Source of the DNA: an uncultured Prevotellaceae bacterium
GTDB taxonomy: Bacteria; Bacteroidota; Bacteroidia; Bacteroidales; Muribaculaceae
Assembly (NCBI GenBank): GCA_905207705.1
Contig: CAJLMA010000004.1
Span: 177,448-241,447, forward strand
DNA length: 64,000 nt
Direction of reading: 5' to 3'
The stretch's first letter is position 1; each line of letters begins with the position of its first letter. Below are positions 9,401-16,104 of this stretch, piece after piece. The position numbers and the translations under genes are program-made. Under the pieces are notes generated by a model that had not been told where the DNA came from, ran no database searches, and saw only the letters and a program-made list of their open reading frames with translations.

Positions 9401-10904
9401 TTATAAGCCAATCATCCGAGCCATTGTCATTGTTATGGGTGACTTCGGCACCTTGGCGGCTGTTTTTGAAAAGAGTTCCCATTTGCCAGCTGTCACCGTT
9501 GCCGTCGCCGTCTATTATACTCCAAGCCGATAAATCTTGTTCAGTTTCAAGGGCCGATGAGAAAGGTAAGGATTGAGCCGTGCCGGCGTGTACGACGTTT
9601 GATGTTGCACTGCCACCTTCACCGGCTGCCGAGGAAGCGGTAACTTGGTAAGAATAACCGGCATAAGCACCCTCAACAACATCTGTAGCCGATGTCTGAG
9701 TGGTGGCTTCTTGGATGACCTTGTTATCGTTTACTCTGACTACTTTGTAGGTGATGTTTGAGCTTATCCAGCCACCGTTCATTCCTGTCGTAGGTGCGTC
9801 CCAAGTAATTTGGATGGTGTTGCCGGTTGCGGCAGCCACCACGTTTGACGGAGCGACCGGTATGTCTTCGCCGATGTATGCCGATGTGATGTTAAACATA
9901 CCTTCCCCGGCATTGTTGCTTGCCGAAACTTTGTATCGGTGGGTTCCGGCAGTCACGTTATTGTCGGTATAGGAAGTGGCCGAAGCGTCGAGTTTTGCGA
10001 TAGCCTCACCATCACGATAAACCGTTACGTTGGTGATGGCATTGACAAGCGGCTCACGATTGAATGTGGTAGTGGGAAGTTGCCATGTCAGGTTGCAGGA
10101 GTTGCTGCCGTTGGCACCCGGAGTGGCAACAAATTGCGTCGGTGCAGCCGGGGTTTCAGGGCTGGCTGCGGTATAACCTGTGAATAGTCCCACGAGTTGG
10201 GTGTTGTCGATTGAGCCTATTGATGTCATTGTTCCATCGTCAACGTTTATTTCATAATGAGAGCAAACGCCATAGTCGGTTGTTACCCAGTAGAGCTTGC
10301 CGGTGTTGTGGTCAAAATCCATAGATTGCAGGCCGGTAATGTAACGGTCGGTTTCAAGCACCGGGGTTAACTCGTAGGTTGTCTTGTCCATGATGTATAG
10401 AAACCCTTGACGGTCGAGAAGGTATATTGTGCCGTCAAAGTCGGCAGCGATGCACATTATTGAAGTGTTTTCAAAGTCGTGTAGGTTGGTTATCTCCTTT
10501 GTCGCGAGGTTCAAGCGCAAAAGAGACGTGTTGGGCCAAGCGTCACCGAGAAATAGTATGGATTGTGATGAGTAGTCGTATGTCATGTCGTATATTACCG
10601 ACGATGCCATGAGATCCATGTATTTCTCCGATTTGCCTGTTTTAAGGTCGTAGGAATAAATGCCGTTAGGATTGCCGTCATTGTCTACATGCAGGGCGTA
10701 GTATCTGCCTTCGGCAAATGTGGCCGCGCTGATGTTGGTTTCACTCTGGTACAGCATTCCAGGCGAGAATGAGCCGAGTTGGAAATCCATGATTCCATAG
10801 TTCCCTGAAACGGCATAGGCATATGCTTTTTGTTCTGCCGAGACAGGTTGTGCCAATATAAGGCAAAGCAATGCAAAGATTAGGAATTTGGTTGTTTTTA
10901 GCAT
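6447..10904 (-). CDS. Giant secreted multidomain protein with fibronectin type III repeats and C-terminal sorting domain
   Basis: 1,485 residues when started at the Met that opens a clear signal peptide (MLKTTKFLIF...QPVSA, residues 1-23); a longer open frame upstream has no signal sequence. In order: a beta-propeller-like region with repeated 'YDLKTGK'-type strands (to ~255), fibronectin type III-like repeats, a choice-of-anchor/MAM-like module (~440-610), two carboxypeptidase-regulatory-like domains (patterns such as GTVTDNSGNPIMGASI), further Fn3-like units, and a second choice-of-anchor J-like module (FDGNDYTDFELNP...GWQYIDNDGR, ~1190-1390). The last ~65 residues (IYNAAGTTVMQLDG...LSNGIYIVRA) resemble a type IX C-terminal sorting domain. 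Likely a surface or secreted adhesin or substrate-binding protein; no catalytic domain was recognised. Monocistronic between its own terminator and pnp. Confidence 0.85.
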   Translation of the reverse strand: MLKTTKFLIFALLCLILAQPVSAEQKAYAYAVSGNYGIMDFQLGSFSPGMLYQSETNISAATFAEGRYYALHVDNDGNPNGIYSYDLKTGKSEKYMDLMASSVIYDMTYDYSSQSILFLGDAWPNTSLLRLNLATKEITNLHDFENTSIMCIAADFDGTIYLLDRQGFLYIMDKTTYELTPVLETDRYITGLQSMDFDHNTGKLYWVTTDYGVCSHYEINVDDGTMTSIGSIDNTQLVGLFTGYTAASPETPAAPTQFVATPGANGSNSCNLTWQLPTTTFNREPLVNAITNVTVYRDGEAIAKLDASATSYTDNNVTAGTHRYKVSASNNAGEGMFNITSAYIGEDIPVAPSNVVAAATGNTIQITWDAPTTGMNGGWISSNITYKVVRVNDNKVIQEATTQTSATDVVEGAYAGYSYQVTASSAAGEGGSATSNVVHAGTAQSLPFSSALETEQDLSAWSIIDGDGNGDSWQMGTLFKNSRQGAEVTHNNDNGSDDWLITPPVKLSAGVATEISFLTYTAYAYNEQIEVRIAKSGTQPQDAQVIETVSIQGSKGYYGYDVKLPIPAVQEDGEYCIYLHYATTPKSTNYWGVHINDFSWKENNTGSISGTVSYDMMGMEMGASGVTVTVGDLSTTTDWQGMYAIEEIPAGEYDVTAQYTGYKTQSKHVTVNVGDQLTVDFMLEQLQKFDLSGTVTDNSGNPIMGASIKLEGDESYSTSTDETGAYIIRDIYEYQYTLTVEKNNYVGTSETINITQDIEKNLTLETDIIEPYNVQAYDNEQGGIHVEWSEPKSLQEMHYDNGTAAQAYSWDEYGSDSHVLASIYRQPAKIYEIKWQSVKTDISSDEINLLIIDLDYGGNPTADVLYEVKGVPTVDGEWNTYRLPEPVIAERGGFLIAVSGKGATLAIDNGTEDGTIEFPYTQCTNNNYVASYNYTYFDERTTNQSARFLLRAVCENIEPEGSTMPEISYDLYRVPESAQEDESAWATVAKGLKTLSYEESNIPSGIYTYAVKANYGESSNLLSEAAFSPEIRHNMIADVTVDVSANSDPAHANGATVTLHNDKNNYSAIVADGAASFSNIDKGIYNLNIVQRGFETLEAEGVNITGEDIAFTLDYELTQSLDMPATIDVIITDEESTDAELVWNVQPNIDESFDGNDYTDFELNPAGNIGWQYIDNDGRESTGFANTTFPNMNEKMAAITFNAKTTTPPLSRETAHSGDRALAFFAARDMLNEAEELVHYDSDDYLISPELKPYKDFKFSFYACSYEKSIGYLERIRVGYSTTTPELDKFIWLDEDFYYVPLTYEQYVYDIPAEAKYVAINNHSISNFILLVDDIFIGTDGQVQGNPYMPVNVIGYEVYLDGEKLTDTQDTRFSLTGLSKGSHTAGIVQKFATGKSEPLEIEFEIGGSGIKGTSTGDGIRIYSYDDMLYIAGDYETAMIYNAAGTTVMQLDGESQADLSALSNGIYIVRAIDKAGNATVQKIAIK

Positions 10905-10939
10905 AATGTTAAAAAAGTTTGAGTTTTTTATTTTTTCTG

Positions 10940-10973
10940 CAAATATAAGTTTATTTTGTAAAAATGGGACAAA
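10940..10973 (-). promoter_or_regulatory. Probable Bacteroidetes promoter of the giant secreted protein gene
   Basis: On the minus strand a TATATTTG -7 box (10940-10947) lies 36 bases upstream of the chosen start. A TTTG (10970-10973) lies 22 bases further upstream, slightly wider than the usual 19-21 spacing. Confidence 0.45.
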
Positions 10974-11076
10974 AAATGAAAAAATTACGGTTGATTGTCG
11001 TAAAAATCCATGTAATTCGGGCATTTGTTTCTTAAAGTGCGAAATAAACGAACAAATGGTAAGTAGAGGTGGAAAG

Positions 11077-11115
11077 AAAAAACACAGGCCGGGGTAATGT
11101 TACACCCGGCCTGTG
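11077..11115 (-). terminator. Terminator after pnp
   Basis: CACAGGCCGGG and its complement form a 12-13 bp GC-rich stem with a short loop (11083-11115), followed on the minus strand by TTTTTT (11077-11082). It lies 60 bases past the pnp stop. Confidence 0.85.
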
Positions 11116-11175
11116 CCGCTATTCTTAATGTTATGTTTGTCTGTCATTGCGCCATCATAGGCGCGGTGTCATGTC

Positions 11176-13434
11176 TTAGTCACGACGTGGGCCGCGATTG
11201 TTTCCGCCATTGCGTTGCGGACGACCATTACCTCCGTTGTTTCCACGAGGGTTTCTGTTGCCGCCGTTGCCACCTTGGCGATGGTTGTTGCCACCGCGAT
11301 GAGCGTCGTCATATCCTTCGGGCTTTTCTTGGAGAGCTTTCATCGACAGACGGAATTTTCCTGTTTTCTTGTCTATTTCAATCAATTTTACAGTCACTTC
11401 GTCGCCTTCTTTCAATCCGGTAGCTTCCATGCTTTCGATGCGGTCCCAGCTTATTTCGGAAATATGGAGCAACCCGTCCTTGCCAGGCATGAACTCAACA
11501 AATGCACCGAAGTCGAGGATGCTGCGCACCACGCCGGTGTACACTTTCCCTTCTTCGGGAACGGCGATGATTGCCTTGATTTTCTCTACGGCAGCATCGA
11601 TGCATTCCTTGTTGGCTGCCGAGATTTCTATCTCGCCCTTGCCGTCGATTTCATCGATGGTTACTACGGCACCGGTAGCTTCCTGTATTCCTTGGATAGT
11701 TTCACCGCCTTTGCCAATGATTGCGCCGATGAAGTCTTTGTCGACGGTCATTGTCACGATGCGAGGAACGTGAGGCTTATAGTCTTCGCGAGGTTGAGGA
11801 ATGGTTTCATTGATGATGTTGAGGATGTGCATTCTTCCGTCGCGAGCTTGGTTGAGGGCTTGTTCGAGGATTTCGTAAGACAATCCGTCGCACTTGATAT
11901 CCATCTGAGTGGCTGTAATGCCATCTTTGGTTCCTGTAACCTTGAAGTCCATGTCGCCAAGATGGTCTTCGTCACCGAGGATGTCGGACAAAATTGCATG
12001 TTTCACGTTGCCCTTGTCCGAAATAAGTCCCATGGCGATGCCTGCCACCGGCTTTTTCATCTTCACGCCGGCATCGAGCAGGGCAAGAGTTCCGGCACAT
12101 ACGGTAGCCATTGAAGAGGAGCCGTTTGATTCAAGGATGTCTGAAACGATGCGCACCGTGTAAGGGAAGTTCTCGGGGAACATGCGCTTCAAGGCGCGGT
12201 GGGCAAGGTTTCCGTGGCCGATTTCGCGGCGGCCTACGCCACGTTGCGCTTTAGCTTCACCGGTAGAGAACGGAGGGAAGTTGTAGTGGAGCAAGAAACG
12301 CTCGGTGCTGTGGTTGAGCACGTCGTCTACAAGTTTCTCGTCGAGTTTTGTCCCGAGGGTTACTGTTGCGAGAGCTTGAGTCTCGCCACGAGTGAACACT
12401 GCCGATCCGTGAGGCCCCGGAAGGTAATCTACCTCGCACCAGATGGGGCGTATCTCGGTGGTTTTACGTCCGTCGAGACGAATGCCTTCATCAAGGACGC
12501 AGCGGCGCATGGCTTCTTTTTCCACATCGTGGTAGTAACGTTTCACGAGCGGAGTTTTTTCTTCACGTTCTTCTTCGGGAATCGATTCGATATATTCGTT
12601 GCAAATGGCTTCAAAACTGTCGTTGCGCCAATGTTTGTCGGCCGAGCCGGCTTTTGCGATGGCGTATGCCTTGTCGTAGCAAGTGTCCCACACTTTTTGA
12701 CGCAATTCTTCGTCGTTTACTTCGTGGCAATATTCACGTTTTACGGTTGCGCCCACTTCTTCGGCAAATTCCATTTGAGCCTTACATTGAACTTTGATGG
12801 CTTCGTGGGCAGCTTTCAAGGCATTGAGCAAATCGGTTTCGCTCACTTCATCCATTTCGCCTTCGACCATCATTATGTTGTCGTAAGTAGCACCTACCAT
12901 AAGATCCATGTCAGCTTTTTCAAGTTGGTCGAAAGTCGGGTTGATGACGAATTGTCCGTCGATGCGAGCCACGCGAACCTCAGAAATAGGTCCGTTGAAA
13001 GGAATGTCGGAAACGGCGAGGGCTGCCGATGCAGCCAGCCCGGCAAGAGCATCGGGCATGTCTTGACCGTCGGAAGAGAACAATATGATGTTGACGAAAG
13101 TGTCAGCATGATAGTTGTCGGGGAATAGCGGACGCAATACCCTGTCGACAAGGCGGGCGGTCAATATTTCATAGTCCGAAGCACGACCTTCGCGTTTCTG
13201 GAAGCCGCCCGGGAATCTTCCGAAGGCTGAGAACTTTTCTTTGTACTCAACTTGCAGGGGCATGAAATCGACCCCTTCGCCGGCTTCTTTTGCCGACACG
13301 ACTGTCGCAAGAAGCATCGTATTGTTCATGCGCAGCTCAACAGCACCATCGGCTTGCTTGGCAAGCTTTCCTGTTTCGAGGGTGATCACACGTCCGTCAC
13401 CCAGTTCGATGGTTTTTTTAGTAGGTGTTACCAT
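11176..13434 (-). CDS. pnp: Polyribonucleotide nucleotidyltransferase (PNPase) with RGG/Asn-rich tail
   Basis: 752 residues. PNPase degrades RNA 3'-to-5' phosphorolytically and is a core RNA-turnover enzyme. The sequence shows two RNase PH-like halves (first: FGRFPGGFQKREGRASDYEILTARLVDR; second: GSAVFTRGETQALATVTLG and HYNFPPFSTGEA), a KH domain (IGAIIGKGGETIQGIQE) and an S1 domain (GKVYTGVVRSILDFGAFVEFMPGKDGLLHISE). The last ~45 residues are a low-complexity G/N/R tail with RGG-type motifs that E. coli PNPase lacks. Such tails often add RNA affinity or self-association. A perfect minus-strand -7 box TATCTTTG (13466-13473) lies 32 bases before the start; its -33 element is weak. Confidence 0.97.
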   Translation of the reverse strand: MVTPTKKTIELGDGRVITLETGKLAKQADGAVELRMNNTMLLATVVSAKEAGEGVDFMPLQVEYKEKFSAFGRFPGGFQKREGRASDYEILTARLVDRVLRPLFPDNYHADTFVNIILFSSDGQDMPDALAGLAASAALAVSDIPFNGPISEVRVARIDGQFVINPTFDQLEKADMDLMVGATYDNIMMVEGEMDEVSETDLLNALKAAHEAIKVQCKAQMEFAEEVGATVKREYCHEVNDEELRQKVWDTCYDKAYAIAKAGSADKHWRNDSFEAICNEYIESIPEEEREEKTPLVKRYYHDVEKEAMRRCVLDEGIRLDGRKTTEIRPIWCEVDYLPGPHGSAVFTRGETQALATVTLGTKLDEKLVDDVLNHSTERFLLHYNFPPFSTGEAKAQRGVGRREIGHGNLAHRALKRMFPENFPYTVRIVSDILESNGSSSMATVCAGTLALLDAGVKMKKPVAGIAMGLISDKGNVKHAILSDILGDEDHLGDMDFKVTGTKDGITATQMDIKCDGLSYEILEQALNQARDGRMHILNIINETIPQPREDYKPHVPRIVTMTVDKDFIGAIIGKGGETIQGIQEATGAVVTIDEIDGKGEIEISAANKECIDAAVEKIKAIIAVPEEGKVYTGVVRSILDFGAFVEFMPGKDGLLHISEISWDRIESMEATGLKEGDEVTVKLIEIDKKTGKFRLSMKALQEKPEGYDDAHRGGNNHRQGGNGGNRNPRGNNGGNGRPQRNGGNNRGPRRD

Positions 13435-13666
13435 AAAATTCTTTCTCTACATGTAAAAATTCCTGCAAAGATAATTATTCTTTTTGACTTAAAGCCATTT
13501 CATTAATGATTATTGTGAAAAATAGGCGCGTGGCTGCATTTTGTAAAAGATGGTTGCTGCTGAATAATCGCGGCTTTGCCGAATGGCCTTTAGAATGCAA
13601 GGGAAAATTTGTATATTTACTCCCGTTCGCGGCAATGCGTGCCGCAAATGCAGAATGTGGGTAGAT

Positions 13667-14557
13667 ATGAATAATAATTTGAAAGATAAAATCATCCAGT
13701 ATGGCGACATGGACTCGGTTCCGCAAAAGGATGATCTTGACAACGAAGTGTTTATTTTTGACAATCTCGACGGCGTGTCGATTACCGACAAGCCGATAAT
13801 GCTTGACATGCCTCTTTTCGGTGTGTGCATAAGTGGCGAGGCAACTGTGAAAGTTAACCTCACCGAGTATCATGTTCCGGCCAACAGCCTGTTTACGCTG
13901 ATGCCCGACCACATCCTGCACGGATATGACTCATCAAGCGATTTCAAGGGCTTGTTTGTAGGGATTGACCGAAAATTTGTAGATGAAATGTTACCTGACG
14001 TGCATTCGGTGCTACCTCTCATAATGAGCTTCAAGTCGAGTCCTGTCATATCGCTTACCGAGGAAGAAACCGAGGAACTTAAAGATTTCCATGCTTTCCT
14101 GTGGAGGCGCATCAAGCGCGAGCATGGCGCCTATAAACGCAAGATGATGCAAGGCTTGTTGTTGGCGGTTCTTTACAAGATTCTCTCCATCTACAAGGAG
14201 CGTTACAATTATGCTGTAACGAAGAGGACGCATAACGAGGAGATGTTTTTCAACTTTGTCACTCTTGTGGAGAAAGAGTTCAAGCGTCACAGGACTGTGC
14301 AGTATTATGCAGGGCGTATGTGCATAACTTCGAAGCACCTGACATCGGTTGTGAAGCAGGTGAGCGGAAAGCCTGCCGGCGACTGGATTGACAATTTTGT
14401 TATCCTTGCAGCCAAGGTGATGTTACGCTCTTCTTCCCATACCGTTCAGGAAATAAGTGCCGAATTGAATTTTGCCAATCAGTCGATATTCGGAAAATAT
14501 TTCAAGCAGCGCGTTGGTATGTCGCCAAGCGAGTACAGGCAAAAGTCGTCCGACTGA
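13667..14557 (+). CDS. AraC-family transcriptional regulator
   Basis: 296 residues from the ATG at 13667. The frame is open 28 codons further upstream, but that extension (rich in Cys and Arg) does not look like the family. The N-terminal half is a cupin-like sensing domain (PLFGVCISGEATVKVNLTEYHVPANSLFTLMPDHILHGY). The C-terminal ~100 residues are an AraC/XylS double helix-turn-helix (YYAGRMCITSKHLTSVVKQVSGKPAGDWI and VQEISAELNFANQSIFGKYFKQRVGMSPSEYR). Ligand and targets are unknown. It ends 17 bases from the convergent MATE transporter gene. Confidence 0.88.
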   Translation: MNNNLKDKIIQYGDMDSVPQKDDLDNEVFIFDNLDGVSITDKPIMLDMPLFGVCISGEATVKVNLTEYHVPANSLFTLMPDHILHGYDSSSDFKGLFVGIDRKFVDEMLPDVHSVLPLIMSFKSSPVISLTEEETEELKDFHAFLWRRIKREHGAYKRKMMQGLLLAVLYKILSIYKERYNYAVTKRTHNEEMFFNFVTLVEKEFKRHRTVQYYAGRMCITSKHLTSVVKQVSGKPAGDWIDNFVILAAKVMLRSSSHTVQEISAELNFANQSIFGKYFKQRVGMSPSEYRQKSSD

Positions 14558-14574
14558 TTTGCGGCAAGACTTGT

Positions 14575-15945
14575 TTATCGGATGAAGTTCTTGGCAACCC
14601 ATTTCATGCTGTACCACCTTTTCACGAAGATAATGCCTCTGATGTTTTCATCGAGCATGAAAGCTGTCCACATGCCGAGGATGCCGAAGCCGAACGTTAT
14701 TCCCGATATGTATCCGAAAGCCACGGCTACACTCCACATCACTATCAAACCAACGTAGAACGGATAATTCACATCGCCGGCGGCACGCAGTGCGTTGGTG
14801 GCAAAAATGTTAATCGGGCGGCCTATTTCGAGCAGCACGTCAATCCACAGTATAATGCAGCCGAGGCGTATTATTTCGGGATTGCGAGTGAGAATGTTGA
14901 AAATATACGGTCCCGAGAGAGCCAATAATATCGACAGTGCAAGGGTGATTGAGACCGAGCGTTTCATCACGAACTTCCCGAGGATGAATGCGGCACGGTC
15001 CTTTGAGCGTCCCACGAGATGTCCTATGCAGATGGCTCCTCCTTGTGCCATGGATATGCTGAAAAGGTACACGAACATTATTATATTGACGCAATAGGTG
15101 CGAGTGGCGAGAGCTTCGACTCCGAGCATGTTTATGAGATAGGTGATGACTATCTGGGAGGAACTGTAGGATGCTTGTTCGCCGGCCGACGGCAATCCGA
15201 TACGCATCAGTTTGCCGAGCTCCCTCCATTGGAAAGGCACGAAATTGCATTTGTGGAATTTTGGGATAAGTTTCTTATGAACTATTACCATGAGCATTCC
15301 CATGGCGATGGCTCGGCATGCTGCAGTGGAAATAGCCGCACCTTCCACGCCGAGTGCCGGCATACCGAATTTACCGAAAATCAACGAGTAGTTACCGAAA
15401 ATATTAAGAATGTTCATGACGAGAGCCACGAGCATCGGGTAGAAAGCCATGTCGGCGCTGCGCAATGCCGCCGACAGTGTCATTGCAAGCGCTTGGAAGA
15501 AAGCCATTGAACCTACGATGCGCATATAAGCAAGCCCGTCGGGCATAAGTTCGGGCGCAAGTCCCATCTTTGTCAGCAACATGTCGGCTCCGAAGTACAG
15601 GAACGCACTTATGGCAAGGCCGAGCACAAGGTTTACCATGAGCGATATGCCTATTATGGTTTCAACCTTTTCCTGCAACTTTGCTCCCATGTATTGCGAG
15701 CATAGCACCGAAGTGCCGACGTTAATCACTTCAAAGACGAGGAAGCAGAATGTGACAATCTGGTTAACCATGCCCACGGCTGCGACACTGCCGTCGCTGT
15801 GGCGCGACAACATGAACGTGTCGACTGCGCCAAGCATCATTATGAGGAGGACTTCGATAAAAATAGGCCCGGCAAGCCGTGCCAGTTGCCATTTCAGGTT
15901 GTCACGCTTTCCAGTGACCAAGCCTGACTTGATTGATAAAGCCAT
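14575..15945 (-). CDS. MATE-family multidrug efflux transporter
   Basis: 456 residues, about 12 predicted membrane helices, the normal MATE length. The N-terminal segment LARLAGPIFIEVLLIMMLGAVDTFMLSRHSDGSVAAVGMVNQI is characteristic. MATE proteins export cationic compounds by sodium or proton antiport at the inner membrane; the substrate here cannot be read from sequence. A minus-strand TAACTTTG -7-like box (15996-16003) lies 50 bases upstream. Divergent from the M16 protease gene. Confidence 0.92.
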   Translation of the reverse strand: MALSIKSGLVTGKRDNLKWQLARLAGPIFIEVLLIMMLGAVDTFMLSRHSDGSVAAVGMVNQIVTFCFLVFEVINVGTSVLCSQYMGAKLQEKVETIIGISLMVNLVLGLAISAFLYFGADMLLTKMGLAPELMPDGLAYMRIVGSMAFFQALAMTLSAALRSADMAFYPMLVALVMNILNIFGNYSLIFGKFGMPALGVEGAAISTAACRAIAMGMLMVIVHKKLIPKFHKCNFVPFQWRELGKLMRIGLPSAGEQASYSSSQIVITYLINMLGVEALATRTYCVNIIMFVYLFSISMAQGGAICIGHLVGRSKDRAAFILGKFVMKRSVSITLALSILLALSGPYIFNILTRNPEIIRLGCIILWIDVLLEIGRPINIFATNALRAAGDVNYPFYVGLIVMWSVAVAFGYISGITFGFGILGMWTAFMLDENIRGIIFVKRWYSMKWVAKNFIR

Positions 15946-16104
15946 AAATTAACCTAAAACAATTTGTTGTATTCCGCATTGTAAATTTGCAGCCGCAAAG
16001 TTAATAATTTGCTCAAAATCTTGAAATACCGATAGAATAATGACATTAATGTTTTTATTTTACAATAATTATGTCTATTTTTACGAAAATAAACAACAAA
16101 TATC

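Noticed and set aside
11215..12114. 299-codon open frame antisense to pnp
   Set aside because: Shadow of a high-confidence gene; composition follows the complementary codons.
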